A stretch of 64,000 nucleotides of DNA from Phycisphaerales bacterium (GTDB lineage Bacteria; Planctomycetota; Phycisphaerae; Phycisphaerales; UBA1924), in assembly GCA_905339235.1 (NCBI GenBank), contig CAJPFG010000017.1, positions 62,001-126,000 of the forward strand. Direction: 5' to 3'. The first letter of the stretch is position 1. Every line of letters begins with the position of its first letter. A program made the translations under genes and the position numbers. The notes below the pieces were generated by a model. It did no database searches, was not told the DNA's origin, and was given only the letters and a program-made list of their open reading frames with translations. Below are positions 55,058 to 64,000 of the stretch, piece after piece.

Positions 55058-55606
55058 CTACTTGGTGTGCTTGGCGATATAGGCGCGGCCCCTGGTTTCG
55101 AAGCCCGGGGTCTTCATGCCGATAGTCTTGGCCTCGTCAAGCGCCTGCTCGACGGGGACGCCTCCATCGATTGCCCGCCAGGCGAACCAGATGGCCCCGA
55201 CGCGGTTGGCGCTGGCGCAGTGAACCAGCAGCGGGCGCGGCGCCGTGCTGAGGGCCTGGCGCCCCTTGTCGAATACGGCGTCGGTCAGTTGCTCTTCGCC
55301 GTGCCAGGGGATGGAGATGTACTTCATTCCAAGGCCCTCAACGACCTTCGCCTCCTCGAAGTCCTTGAGTTCGCTGTCGAGGCGGAAGTTGAGCACCGCC
55401 TTGACGCCGTCCTTGCGGGCGAAGTCGAAGTCGGCGGCGGAAGGCTGGCTGGCGAGCAGAATGCCGTTGTAGGAATGCAGCCGGCTGATCGAGCCGCACT
55501 GGGCGGGCTCAAGCCGTGCCGCGGTCGCCGGCTTGGGGCTAGGCGTCGAAGCGCACGCGGCGATGGTGCCGGCGAGGACGAGGAACAGGAGAGCGCGGGT
55601 GGTCAT
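55058..55606 (-). CDS. Lipoprotein phosphatase of the dual-specificity/beta-lactamase-hydrolase-like class
   Basis: The 182-residue protein has a lipobox LAGTIAAC, and so is lipid-anchored outside the inner membrane. The catalytic P-loop is VHCASANRVGA (Cys-x5-Arg). LASQPSAADFDFARKDGVKAVLNFR matches bacterial cysteine phosphatases of the DSP and BLH type. The start is the ATG with AAAGGAG before it, not one farther up. It faces the phosphoribosyltransferase gene across a 113-base gap. Confidence 0.85.
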   Translation of the reverse strand: MTTRALLFLVLAGTIAACASTPSPKPATAARLEPAQCGSISRLHSYNGILLASQPSAADFDFARKDGVKAVLNFRLDSELKDFEEAKVVEGLGMKYISIPWHGEEQLTDAVFDKGRQALSTAPRPLLVHCASANRVGAIWFAWRAIDGGVPVEQALDEAKTIGMKTPGFETRGRAYIAKHTK

Positions 55607-55719
55607 GGATGGCTCCTTTGGGGCCGCGTGGCCCGGGTGATTGTTGGAGGCGGGCCCTGCCGCGTGGGTTCCCGAATTCGCGTATGCTGACACCCAAGGC
55701 TCTCGGGGCGAGGGCCGGG

Positions 55720-56298
55720 ATGTGGGCCGGAATGCACCGAGACCTGGAGCGAATCCTGATACCCGCGGCGGCGATCGAGTCTCGCGTGCGAGACCTGGGC
55801 GCCCAGATCGCGCTGGACCTGGAGCGGGTAATCGGCGGGGACGGGACCGAGGACGACCACGGCGAACTGGTCATCGTGCCGATCCTGACGGGCTCGCTGG
55901 TGTTCGTGGCCGACCTGGTGCGGCGGCTGCCGCTGAAACTGCGGCTGGAACTGGTGGGGGTATCGAGTTATCCCGGCAAGTCGATGGAAACCAAGGGGGT
56001 TTCCATCCGGCACGAACTGCCGAACATCCTGAGCGGAAAGCACGTGCTGGTGATCGACGACATTCTGGATTCCGGTCACACGCTGGACGTAGTGACGCGG
56101 CTGATCCGCGACCAGAAGCCCGCGAGCCTGCGCACGTGCGTGCTGCTCCGAAAGCCCGGAAAATCGACGCTCCCGGTGCGGCCGGACTATGTGGGGTTCG
56201 ATATTCCCGATGAGTTCGTGGTGGGGTACGGGCTGGACTACGACGGCTACTACCGAAACTTCCCGGAAATCGCGACCCTGAAGCCCGAGGCGAGGTGA
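55720..56298 (+). CDS. hpt: Hypoxanthine phosphoribosyltransferase
   Basis: The enzyme salvages purine bases to nucleotides in the cytoplasm. The 192-residue protein has VIVPILTGSLVFVADLVRR, the PRPP-binding VLVIDDILDSGHTLDVV and the base-end YVGFDIPDEFVVGYGLDYDGYYRN typical of Hpt. The ATG at 55720 has GAGGG close before it; ATGs at 55684 and 55732 are also in frame. Confidence 0.93.
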   Translation: MWAGMHRDLERILIPAAAIESRVRDLGAQIALDLERVIGGDGTEDDHGELVIVPILTGSLVFVADLVRRLPLKLRLELVGVSSYPGKSMETKGVSIRHELPNILSGKHVLVIDDILDSGHTLDVVTRLIRDQKPASLRTCVLLRKPGKSTLPVRPDYVGFDIPDEFVVGYGLDYDGYYRNFPEIATLKPEAR

Positions 56299-56372
56299 AA
56301 CAGCATGGCGGCTGATGCGTCCAAGTGGAGCGTGGCTTTTGTTGACGGCGCGGCCTGTCATGGTCTTTCCTG

Positions 56373-57491
56373 GTGAATCCAATTTCCCTCAAACCCGCGC
56401 GGCGCTCGATTCTGGTGCGGTCGCTTCCGGCGATCGTCAAGGGCGGGCTGCTGTTCGCGCTGGGCGTGTACGCGGGGCCGATCGCGCGGGCCAATGTCTT
56501 TGACTCCGCCTGGTGGATCGACGGGCCCAAGTTTGTGGGCGTCGCGTGGATCGGCTTTCGGGTGCTGTGGGAGGTGCTGCTCTGGAACTCCCGCCTCTAC
56601 ACCCTCAGCGAAACCCACCTTACCGCGAGGTCGGGGGTCCTCCGACGCATCACGACGAGTGTTCCGCTGGAGAACGTGCAGCAGGCGGTGCTGGACCGGT
56701 TATTCATCGAGCGGCTGACGGGGCTGGGGACGATCTGCATTACCACGGCGGGATCGCAGACGATCATCGCGGCGTGGGTGATGATCTCGCGGGCCGGAGA
56801 GCGGCTGGTGGCGATCCTGAAGGCGGTGGAGGAGATCAAGGCGGCGAACGCCGTGGATCGCGCCGGCATTCAGGTGATCGGGCTTGCGGGGGGCGTGGGT
56901 TCGGGGAAGAGCGAGGTGGCGAGATTGCTGGGCGAGATGGGGTACCTCGTGATCGACTCGGACCAGGACGCGAAGGCGGCGCTGGACCGGCCGGATGTGC
57001 TGGGACAAATCGTCACGTGGTGGGGGAAGGAAATCCTGCTGCCGAATGGGAAAGTGAATCGCCGCAAGGTGGCGGACATCGTGTTCAAGGATCCCGCGGA
57101 GCGTGCGAGGCTCGAGGGGTTGGTGCACCCGATTGTGAAGCGAGACCGGGTGGCGCTGATCGCGCGGGCCAAGGCCGAGGGCAAACCGGGCGTAGTTGTT
57201 GACGCGCCGCTCCTGTTTGAGGCCGGTTCGGACAAGGACTGCGACTACGTGCTCTTCGTGGATGCGCCTCGAAAGGTGCGGCTGGCCCGGATCCGCGACA
57301 CGCGGGGGTGGGACGAGGCCGAGTTGAACCGGCGGGAAAACGTGCAGGTTCCGCTGGAGGCCAAGAAGAAGCGGTCCGATGTGGTGATAGTCAACGATTC
57401 CGACACCGCGACCCTTCGTTCTCGGGTCCAGGAGGGCGTGGAGCGGCTCCGGGCCCTTCCCCGACGTCGCGCGAACCTGTCGAAACCTTGA
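56373..57491 (+). CDS. coaE: Dephospho-CoA kinase fused to a membrane-anchored PH-like domain
   Basis: The 372-residue protein has two parts. Residues 1-165 hold two hydrophobic stretches (VKGGLLFALGVYAGP, FVGVAWIGFRVLWEVLLW) and a bacterial PH-like region (SRLYTLSETHLTARSGVL, ITTSVPLENVQQAVLDRL). From about 168 it is CoaE: GLAGGVGSGKSEVARLLGEMG with Walker A, VIDSDQDAK, LEGLVHPIV and VVVDAPLLFEAG. CoaE phosphorylates dephospho-CoA, the last step to CoA. The fusion would place the enzyme at the membrane. The start is GTG with no clear Shine-Dalgarno. Confidence 0.88.
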   Translation: MNPISLKPARRSILVRSLPAIVKGGLLFALGVYAGPIARANVFDSAWWIDGPKFVGVAWIGFRVLWEVLLWNSRLYTLSETHLTARSGVLRRITTSVPLENVQQAVLDRLFIERLTGLGTICITTAGSQTIIAAWVMISRAGERLVAILKAVEEIKAANAVDRAGIQVIGLAGGVGSGKSEVARLLGEMGYLVIDSDQDAKAALDRPDVLGQIVTWWGKEILLPNGKVNRRKVADIVFKDPAERARLEGLVHPIVKRDRVALIARAKAEGKPGVVVDAPLLFEAGSDKDCDYVLFVDAPRKVRLARIRDTRGWDEAELNRRENVQVPLEAKKKRSDVVIVNDSDTATLRSRVQEGVERLRALPRRRANLSKP

Positions 57492-57859
57492 AACTTGACC
57501 CCGGGGACCGGGGTATACTTCATGTAGTGGAGGGCGTCGGGCGATTCACAGCCCGGGAACCCCAAGCACCACGATCCGAATCAAAACCTCTGCGAGACGC
57601 GCTGAATGGTCTCTATGGCCACTCAGGACGGCGGGTTCCCGGAGTGATCGGTTCGAGTTACGACGCAGAACCTCGCGCGCGTCCAGAGACGTGCGCCGAC
57701 CGAGGGATTACCGCGTAGGCCGCGGGCCTCCGCATGAAGCGAGCAACGCCGTCCATCCGGCCATCGGCCGGGTCAGTTCGTGGATAGGCAATCGCGACAG
57801 CAGCAGTGGCATTCATCCCACGGCTGGCAGTTTCCTGTACCCAAGAGAAGTTGGTTCAC
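57492..57859 (+). promoter_or_regulatory. Long leader upstream of rho
   Basis: These 368 bases hold no gene. Near the left end CCCCGGGGACCGGGG precedes TATACTT, which could be a -10 box of the rho promoter with a poor -35 (TTGACC, short spacing). Much of the remainder would be transcribed as an untranslated leader. Rho genes in other bacteria are controlled by attenuation in such leaders; whether that happens here is inference. Confidence 0.4.
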
Positions 57860-59842
57860 ATGGCGAAGACAACGCATTCCGTGGCCGAGGAAAAGGCCTC
57901 CAAGTCCGGCTCATCCACCGAGGGCCGAACCCGCAAGCCTGCGAAGCGCGAGAGCGCGGACGAGGCGCCCGCACCGAAGGCGACGGAAGTCCGTCCGGCC
58001 GCGCCCGTTCGCCCGGTTGCTCCTCCGCCGCAGGCGCCGGCGCGTCCCGCGCCCGTGGCCGAGCCGCCCCGCCCAGCGCCCCAGGCGCCGGCCCCGCAGT
58101 CTCGCCCGGAAGCGCCCTCGCAGCCGCCGCGAACCGAGCCATTCCAGCGTTCGCCCGAGAGTCGGCCGCCGATGGGACCATCGCAGAACGGCCCCGCGGG
58201 CGGACCGGGACCGAGCGGCGGCCCCGCGGCCCCACCGCAGGGCGGCCGGCCGGACTTCCGTGAGGAGGGTGGGCCCCAGGGCCAGCGCCCCTACCCCCAG
58301 CAGCCATACGGCGGTGGAGGAGGCGGTGGCGGCGGTGGCTATCCCCAGCAGGGCGGCGGCTACCCCGGCGGCGGCATGGGCTTTGGTCGCCGAAAGAAGA
58401 AGCGCCGCAAGGGCGGCATGGGAACGGGCGGCGGGATGGGCGGGGGCATGCCGATGCACGGCGGTGGCCACCCCGGGCCGCGGTTCGATTCGTTCCTGCC
58501 CAGCGATGAGGAACTGGAGCGTGAGGCCGCGGAGATCGAGCGGGTCGTCAAGTCCGCCGACGCGAGCGCGATCAAGCAGGCCCCGAGCATCGGGGACCTT
58601 CAGCGCATGGAGTTGGAGGAACTCTGGACGGTGGCGTCCAAGGAAGGCTTCTCCGAAGTCCAGCAGATCCCCAAGCAGGACCTGATCTTCAAGATTCTGA
58701 AGGCCCGCGCCACGCGCCAGGGCCTGATGGTGGGCGAAGGGTGCCTGGAAATCATGCCCGACGGATTCGGGTTCCTGCGCTCGCCGGAGCAGTCGTACCT
58801 GCACGGGCCGGACGACATCTACGTGTCGCCGACGCAGGTCCGCCGCTACGGCCTCCGGCGCGGCATGATCATCAAGGGCCTCATCCGCCCGCCGAAGGAG
58901 AACGAGCGTTACTTCGCGCTGCTCCGCGTGCAGAGCATCAACTCGCGCGATCCGGGCAAGGTGCACAGCCTGCGGAACTTCGAGGACCTGACGCCGCTCC
59001 ACCCGGAGAAGCGGTTCGTGCTCGAGTACTCGCCCGAGGAGATCGAGTGCCGCGTCATCGACCTGGTGACGCCCATCGGCAAGGGCCAGCGCATGCTGAT
59101 CGTGGCCCCGCCCCGTACGGGCAAGACCGTGCTGATGCAGAAGATCACCAAGGCGATCAACCGCAACTACAAGGACGTGAACATCATCGTCCTGCTGGTG
59201 GACGAGCGGCCCGAGGAAGTGACGGATTTCCGCCGCCAGTGCGCCAACGAGAAGGTGGAGGTGGTCGCCAGCACGTTCGACGAGCAGAGCCATCGGCACG
59301 TGCAGGTGTGCGAGATGGTCATCGAGAAGGCCAAGCGCATGGTCGAGTTCGGGGACGACGTGGTCATCCTGCTGGACTCCATCACCCGCATGGCCCGCGC
59401 GTACAACGCCGAGATGCCGCACTCCGGCAAGATCATGACCGGCGGCCTGGACAGCAACGCGCTGCAGCGGCCCAAGAAGTTCTTCGGCGCGGCCCGCGCC
59501 ATCGAGAACGGCGGCAGCCTGACCATCATCGGGACCGCGTTGGTGGATACCGGCTCCAAGATGGACGAAGTCATCTTCGAGGAGTTCAAGGGCACCGGCA
59601 ACGCCGAACTGCACCTGGACCGCAAACTGGTGGAGAAGCGGATCTGGCCGGCGATCGACGTGGCCGCGTCGGGCACGCGCCGCGAGGAACTACTCTTGGA
59701 CCCCAAGGAACTGGAACTGGTGTACCGGCTCCGCAAGGTGCTGAGCGACATGAACGTGGTCGAGGCGCTGGAACTGCTCAAGAACCGGCTGAAGAAGGTG
59801 AAGACCAACGCCGAGTTCCTGATGACGATGGCGCTAGGGTAA
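57860..59842 (+). CDS. rho: Transcription termination factor Rho with a long disordered N-terminus
   Basis: The 660-residue protein ends transcription by translocating on RNA as a hexamer. The first 210-230 residues are low-complexity: Ala/Pro/Glu first, then Gly-rich with a long Gly run and an Arg/Lys block [10 protein letters not shown]. Then follow the Rho N domain ([21 protein letters not shown]), the cold-shock RNA-binding part [13 protein letters not shown], and the ATPase with Walker [12 protein letters not shown] (about 416), [25 protein letters not shown] and the R-loop [12 protein letters not shown]. coli Rho has 419 residues. The ATG at 57860 is preceded by AGAGAAG. Confidence 0.97.
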   Translation: MAKTTHSVAEEKASKSGSSTEGRTRKPAKRESADEAPAPKATEVRPAAPVRPVAPPPQAPARPAPVAEPPRPAPQAPAPQSRPEAPSQPPRTEPFQRSPESRPPMGPSQNGPAGGPGPSGGPAAPPQGGRPDFREEGGPQGQRPYPQQPYGGGGGGGGGGYPQQGGGYPGGGMGFGRRKKKRRKGGMGTGGGMGGGMPMHGGGHPGPRFDSFLPSDEELEREAAEIERVVKSADASAIKQAPSIGDLQRMELEELWTVASKEGFSEVQQIPKQDLIFKILKARATRQGLMVGEGCLEIMPDGFGFLRSPEQSYLHGPDDIYVSPTQVRRYGLRRGMIIKGLIRPPKENERYFALLRVQSINSRDPGKVHSLRNFEDLTPLHPEKRFVLEYSPEEIECRVIDLVTPIGKGQRMLIVAPPRTGKTVLMQKITKAINRNYKDVNIIVLLVDERPEEVTDFRRQCANEKVEVVASTFDEQSHRHVQVCEMVIEKAKRMVEFGDDVVILLDSITRMARAYNAEMPHSGKIMTGGLDSNALQRPKKFFGAARAIENGGSLTIIGTALVDTGSKMDEVIFEEFKGTGNAELHLDRKLVEKRIWPAIDVAASGTRREELLLDPKELELVYRLRKVLSDMNVVEALELLKNRLKKVKTNAEFLMTMALG

Positions 59843-59885
59843 GTCGTCGCGAGAATAATGTGGGCCGCTCGGTACACTGCGAGGG

Positions 59886-60197
59886 ATGCGCGCCGGTTTT
59901 CCATTGGAACGACGGGTAGTCACGGGCCTGGGCTTGGTCTGGGCCTTGGTCATGGTTGCGCTGGGGTTGGGAGTGCTGTCGGGCTGGCCGCGAGGGTATT
60001 CGGCGGGGGTATCGGGCTGGCTGGGTGTGACGGCCCTGGCGGGGGGGCAGTTTGTGTTCATGGTGCTGGTGTCGGACCGGCTGTTTCCGCGCGCCTCCAG
60101 GCCGCTCGTGCTGGTAGTGGAAGGGCTAACCTTGCTGGTGTTCTTGGCCGGCGTGGCCGTGACCGTGGTTCGCCTCACGGAGGGAATCCGCCAGTGA
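59886..60197 (+). CDS. Small membrane protein of unknown function
   Basis: The 103-residue protein has three hydrophobic helices: [33 protein letters not shown] and [22 protein letters not shown]. It is followed by the large exported protein in a GTGA overlap, so the two are probably translationally coupled. No family match. It begins 43 bases after rho. Confidence 0.75.
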   Translation: MRAGFPLERRVVTGLGLVWALVMVALGLGVLSGWPRGYSAGVSGWLGVTALAGGQFVFMVLVSDRLFPRASRPLVLVVEGLTLLVFLAGVAVTVVRLTEGIRQ

Positions 60198-62683
60198 AGC
60201 GTTTCAGGATGAAGGTTGCGTACGCCGCGCTGGCGGCCGCGCTCCCCGTGCTCTGCCCTGCCCAGAAGGCCGGTGCGCCCCCGGGCGCGCCGGTGGCGAC
60301 AAAGGTGAACGTGACGGAGTTCACGTCGCACGCGGTGGCGCGGGTGGCGCTGCTGGACCTTCGCGCCTCGGCGGCGCCGCTGCCCCGAGACTTTGCGATC
60401 GCGCACGAGTTGCTCGGCGTGGCCGAATCGCTGATGCCCGAGGACGTGGAGGTCGTGCGGCGGCGCGCCGAGGCCGCGTGGAACGCCGGCGACACCGAGG
60501 CGTTGCTGGAGATGACGCGCCGGATCGTGAAACTCGACCCAACGGACACGGTGGCGCAGTTGCGCCTGATCACCTCGCGGATCGGCCGCCTTCAGACGGC
60601 GGAAGAGCGGCTGGCGTCGTACGACGCGTTCGTGGGGCCCAAGGGCGCTTCGCTGGACGAGTCGGTGCGCAGCCGCCTGGCGCTGGACGCGGCGATGCTG
60701 TGCCGCGAGCGGGGGGATGAGGCGGGGTTCGTGGAGCGATTGAAGACGGCGCTGCGCCTGGACTCGACGAACAAGGACGCGGCCCTGTTGGCGCTCAACT
60801 TCTACAACTCGCGGTTAAATGATCGCCGGGGACGGCTGGACCTGCTGTCGAACCTGCTGCTGGCCGACCCGCTGGACCCCGTGACGGTGCGGCAGATCCG
60901 CGACCAGTTGGCCGCGGGAGGCGGGTTCAAGGGTGCGCGGCGATTCCACGCGTTGGAGCGGGCGATCGCGAACGCGTCGGGCACGACGCCGGAAGTTCAG
61001 TTCGACGTGAACGGATTCGTGCTCGATTGGCTGGTGGATGGGCCGGGGACCGCCGCGGCCGGCCTGACGACGCAGATCGAAGGCCAGCGGGCCCGCATCC
61101 GGTTTTCGGGCGAGATGGACCCCTCGCGGCAGGAGGGCACGAACGTGCTTCGCCCCGAGGACGTGCGGCTGGATATTCCCTTCGAGCAGATCCGGCTGCT
61201 GTCCATGAAGGTTAACGGCCAAGCGGGCGAAGAGCAGATCGCGTCGGCCCTGTCGGATCTTGAAAAGACGGTCGAGAACCGGATTCAGTCGTTCACGGAT
61301 CCGACGCGACGGCCCGCGGGGATGGGCGAGATCGCGGCGCAAGAATCCATCCGCGGGCTGCATGTTGAAGTGCACCTCATGCGGATCCTGCTGGGCCGGG
61401 AGAGCGACGAGCACCTGGCCGCGCTGGAGCCGATCCTTCTGGAAATGAAGCCGGAAGACTCTCGGGTGGTCGCATGCCGCGTGTGGCGTGCGGTGCGAGA
61501 TGGGCAGTACGCGGTCGCCCTGGAGCCCCAGCCGGAGGAGGCGCAGACGCTGTGGTCGAAGTTGGCACAGGCGGAAGGGCGGGCGGCGAGCGGTGATGTG
61601 ACCAAAGCCGCCGCCGAGTTCGCGGCGGCGGCCCTGGAAGAGCCGCTCAACCCGCTGGGCGCTTACGCGTGGAGCCGGTCGAAAGAGTTGGGGGGTGATC
61701 CCGCGGCGCAGCGGCTGGCGAGCGAGTCGGAGGCGATCGCGGATTCGATTCCGGGATGGATCGATTCGATTATCGACACGCCCCGTCGCACGCAAGCGCT
61801 GCTGGTGACAGTTCCGAAGGCGGACGCGGGAGCGCTGGATTTTCTGCCGGTTCGCATGACCATCCGCAACGTGTCGCCCAAGCCGCTCGGCATGGGTTCG
61901 GGCCGCACGGTGAACTCACGCTTCTTCTTCGGCCCCAGCCTGGAGACGGGAGTGCGCGTGCGGGACGATTTCGCGGCCGGTGAGGTCGTCGAACTCGATC
62001 GACGCCTGCGCCTGCGGGCGGGCGACCAACTCGAGGCGGATGTGTGGCCGGAGGTCGGGCTGGTGGGGTGGCTGGAGGAGGTTGGCTCCGACAAGCCCTC
62101 GCGCCTCCGCTGGCGCGTGATTCAGGGGTTCGAGGGCCGGTCCACCGGCAGAGAGCCCGGACCGGGTTGCTTGGAAACCAGCACCGCGACCCTGAACCGG
62201 GAAGCGCTCCCGGAATCGCGACTGACCGTCGCGAAACTGGTGGCGTGCTTCGCGGGCGCGGGTGAAGACGAGGTGCCCGCCCTGCTCGTTGCCGCACGGT
62301 GCAAGTTGCTGGGGGGGATTCCCGGTGGAGTGCCCGACCCGGACTCCGGGCAGATCGCTTCGGCGATCGCGGAGCACTACCCATCGTGGCCGCCGGTCGT
62401 GCGGTTGTGCGCCGCGGCGGTGTTGCCCCCGCCCGGCACGGCCGCGTCCCTCGCGGTTGTCGATGACCTGATGAAGAAAGACGAGGACCCGCGGGTGCGG
62501 ATGGTGGTGGGACTGACCCGCACCACCGCGCCGGACGATCCGCTGCTTGCCGCGCTCATCGCGAGCGGGGATGCGCGGGTTTCGCGGGCCGCGGCGGCGC
62601 ACCGGGACCGACTGGCCGCCAACATGCTCACGTACTCCAAGGTGGGGCCGCAGGTTGCGCCGGGCAAGGCGCCCGCAAAGTAA
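60194..62683 (+). CDS. Large exported repeat-containing protein
   Basis: The 829-residue protein has a signal peptide after the GTG start (FRMKVAYAALAAALPVLCPAQ). Its first third looks like paired helices of the TPR type: FAIAHELLGVAESLMPEDVEVVRRR, TEALLEMTRRIVKLDPTD. The middle is mixed and the last third has HEAT-like traits (DEDPRVRMVVGLTRTT, SGDARVSRAAAAHRDRLA). It could be a scaffold in the periplasm. GTG at 60194 has AGGGA before it; an ATG at 60209 is an alternative. No family is recognised. Confidence 0.8.
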   Translation: MKRFRMKVAYAALAAALPVLCPAQKAGAPPGAPVATKVNVTEFTSHAVARVALLDLRASAAPLPRDFAIAHELLGVAESLMPEDVEVVRRRAEAAWNAGDTEALLEMTRRIVKLDPTDTVAQLRLITSRIGRLQTAEERLASYDAFVGPKGASLDESVRSRLALDAAMLCRERGDEAGFVERLKTALRLDSTNKDAALLALNFYNSRLNDRRGRLDLLSNLLLADPLDPVTVRQIRDQLAAGGGFKGARRFHALERAIANASGTTPEVQFDVNGFVLDWLVDGPGTAAAGLTTQIEGQRARIRFSGEMDPSRQEGTNVLRPEDVRLDIPFEQIRLLSMKVNGQAGEEQIASALSDLEKTVENRIQSFTDPTRRPAGMGEIAAQESIRGLHVEVHLMRILLGRESDEHLAALEPILLEMKPEDSRVVACRVWRAVRDGQYAVALEPQPEEAQTLWSKLAQAEGRAASGDVTKAAAEFAAAALEEPLNPLGAYAWSRSKELGGDPAAQRLASESEAIADSIPGWIDSIIDTPRRTQALLVTVPKADAGALDFLPVRMTIRNVSPKPLGMGSGRTVNSRFFFGPSLETGVRVRDDFAAGEVVELDRRLRLRAGDQLEADVWPEVGLVGWLEEVGSDKPSRLRWRVIQGFEGRSTGREPGPGCLETSTATLNREALPESRLTVAKLVACFAGAGEDEVPALLVAARCKLLGGIPGGVPDPDSGQIASAIAEHYPSWPPVVRLCAAAVLPPPGTAASLAVVDDLMKKDEDPRVRMVVGLTRTTAPDDPLLAALIASGDARVSRAAAAHRDRLAANMLTYSKVGPQVAPGKAPAK

Positions 62684-62715
62684 CCGTTCGCAGGGCCGGT
62701 CGGCATGTTCGGCCT

Positions 62716-63666
62716 GTGACGCGATCGCCAATGACCGCCGAGCCCGCCAATCCCCGCGAGTCGCGCTCCCGTCGCGGATGGCGGATCGCGGGCTTCGCGA
62801 TCGGCGTGCTGCTGATCGCCGCGGCGGCGCGGGCGGTCTGGTCTCGGGCCGGAGAGTTGCAGCAGGTTCGCGAGTCGCTCGGCGCGGAGTCGCCCGCGCG
62901 ATTGCTCCTGCTCGCGGTTCTGCCGCTGGCCAGTTGGCTGCTGACGAGCGGTGTGTTCTGGTGCCTGACGAGGCCACGGGCGAAGGTGGGGGCGGGCGAG
63001 ATGGCGGCGCTGGTCGGCGGGGCGTGGCTGCTGAACTACTTGCCGTTGAGCCCCGGCCTGCTGGGACGCGTGGCGTATCAGAAGGCGGCGCTGGGCGTGC
63101 CAGTTCGCACGTCGGCGCGGATCGTGGTGGAGTCGATCGCCCTGGGGCTCTGCGGCGGAGGCTTGCTGCTGTGCGAGCAGATCGTTTCGGCACGCATGGG
63201 CAAGCCGGGAGCGATCGGGCTTTCGCTTCTTCTGCTGGCGCTGCTTTCGGCGGGGCTGTTCAGGAAGGGCGTGGTGGGCCCGTTGATTCCCGCGTACGCG
63301 TGCGCCCTGGTTCTGAAGTACGTGGACACGCTGGCATGGGCTCTGCGGTACTGGATGGTTTTTTCGGTGCTTGGTGCTCCCCTCACGTCCACGCAGGCAA
63401 TCGCCATCGCGCTGGTGGCCCAGGTTTCGATGCTGGTTCCGGGGCTGGCCAACGGCCTGGGGCTGCGGGAATGGGTGGTGGGAGTGCTGGCCGCGAGCCT
63501 GCCGACCTGGTTCCTGATCGACCCGCACCCGGCCGCGGGCGCGGCCACGGTTCCGCTGGCGTTGGCGGCGGACATGGCCCTGCGGCTTTCTGAGGTCGCC
63601 ATGGCGGTGCCGGTGGGGTTGGCCAGCGCGATATACCTGTCCAAGCGGAGATCTCTCCCGCGCTGA
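62716..63666 (+). CDS. Flippase-like multi-pass membrane protein
   Basis: The 316-residue protein has eight or so membrane segments after a basic N-terminus (ESRSRRGWRIAG). Fragments such as LLNYLPLSPGLLGRVAYQKAAL and MLVPGLANGLGLREWVVGVLAA resemble lysylphosphatidylglycerol synthase-type (COG0392) flippase domains. The first is the usual Pro-Gly-containing loop. The substrate is unknown. Start is GTG at 62716, with an ATG five codons later. Confidence 0.78.
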   Translation: MTRSPMTAEPANPRESRSRRGWRIAGFAIGVLLIAAAARAVWSRAGELQQVRESLGAESPARLLLLAVLPLASWLLTSGVFWCLTRPRAKVGAGEMAALVGGAWLLNYLPLSPGLLGRVAYQKAALGVPVRTSARIVVESIALGLCGGGLLLCEQIVSARMGKPGAIGLSLLLLALLSAGLFRKGVVGPLIPAYACALVLKYVDTLAWALRYWMVFSVLGAPLTSTQAIAIALVAQVSMLVPGLANGLGLREWVVGVLAASLPTWFLIDPHPAAGAATVPLALAADMALRLSEVAMAVPVGLASAIYLSKRRSLPR

Positions 63667-63838
63667 TTCCGTGCCTGTGCCGAACTTCCGGTCGCCGTTC
63701 GTTCGCGTGTGCGGATCGAGTTATCCTTCCTCAAGGTGAATCCGAAACGGGTCGAAGTCGTAGGAATTAGGGAGGATTGGTGGTGGAGCCGGTGAGACGG
63801 ATCTCTCCGGCGCAGGCCCCGAAACGCAGGCCGCGGAC

Positions 63839-64000
63839 ATGGTCAACAAGATCGAACAAGATCATCAGCGCTTCCGGCAGATCGTGCGTGGCAAGATCCG
63901 AAAGGACTTGAGGAAGTTCCTGTCTCGCGGCGAGTTGATCGCGAGGGAAGGGCGCAAGGCGGTGTCGGTGCCGCTGCACGACATCGATATCCCCACGTTC
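63839..64000 (+). CDS. YhbH/YeaH (DUF444) protein, N-terminus only
   Basis: The frame is cut by the right edge; 54 codons are visible. MVNKIEQDHQRFRQIVRGK and then IRKDLRKFLSRGELIAREG with VSVPLHDIDIPTF match the N-terminus of YhbH/YeaH proteins. These are encoded with a PrkA kinase and SpoVR and act in sporulation or stationary-phase stress. Upstream of the ATG the frame opens from a TAG at about 63755, without other start codons. No PrkA gene precedes it here, so its partners would lie to the right. Confidence 0.8.
   Translation, partial: MVNKIEQDHQRFRQIVRGKIRKDLRKFLSRGELIAREGRKAVSVPLHDIDIPTF

Noticed and set aside
63767..63979. A 70-codon minus-strand frame near the right edge
   Set aside because: The plus strand encodes a recognisable YhbH/YeaH N-terminus.

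Overview
The window is about 64 kb of GC-rich chromosomal DNA with dense genes on both strands. It most resembles a planctomycete, possibly of the Phycisphaerae. The clues are type IV pilin-like proteins with an Ala-Phe processing site, a short exported protein ending in Pro-Ala-Pro-Gly, a membrane segment and an Arg tail, a Rho factor with a very long Gly/Pro/Arg-rich front end, and a sugar-catabolic cluster built on bifunctional rhamnulose-phosphate aldolase/lactaldehyde dehydrogenase. The taxonomic placement is inference from gene style; no rRNA is present.

Positions 1-5.2 kb are a defence-type region: the end of an unknown gene, an OLD-family ATPase/nuclease and a UvrD-like helicase that overlap by ATGA (a Gabija-type pair), a 0.65-kb degraded stretch, then a tRNA-Gly whose 3' end faces the region, as expected of an integration site. 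Positions 5.3-6.6 kb hold an AhpD-like gene and a TetR regulator, with two matching operator-like palindromes.

Positions 6.7-18.9 kb form an L-rhamnose catabolic locus: rhamnulokinase and isomerase on the minus strand, then on the plus strand a class II aldolase, the fused aldolase/dehydrogenase and lutABC for oxidising lactate to pyruvate. A convergent minus-strand transporter operon has two permeases and a binding protein but no ATPase gene. Together they would take rhamnose to dihydroxyacetone phosphate plus pyruvate.

Positions 19-27.6 kb are mixed. There is an exported protein of unknown role and a pseudouridine synthase fused to a methyltransferase. A small island of three poorly known genes follows, one of them a beta-grasp plus HicA-like fusion. 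Next come a 21-bp tandem repeat array, a REP-type transposase framed by inverted REP-like palindromes, other intergenic hairpin repeats, a PEP-CTERM-like protein and a stand-alone CoaB.

Positions 27.9-44.3 kb are a type IV pilus/type II secretion cluster: two PilB/GspE ATPases, PilT, PilC, four pseudopilin-like proteins and a 1700-residue GspK-like protein. A terminator and tRNA-Pro follow. Positions 44.6-52.6 kb carry a five-gene minus-strand operon SWIM / HEAT-repeat / MoxR ATPase / DUF5682-like / VWA, a conserved but poorly understood cluster.

Positions 52.7-64 kb are mostly housekeeping: two small unknown proteins, a NUDIX hydrolase, a DUF4126-like membrane protein, a lipoprotein phosphatase, a phosphoribosyltransferase, CoaE fused to a membrane-anchored PH-like domain, Rho, a large exported repeat protein, a flippase-like membrane protein and the start of a YhbH/YeaH (DUF444) gene cut by the right edge.
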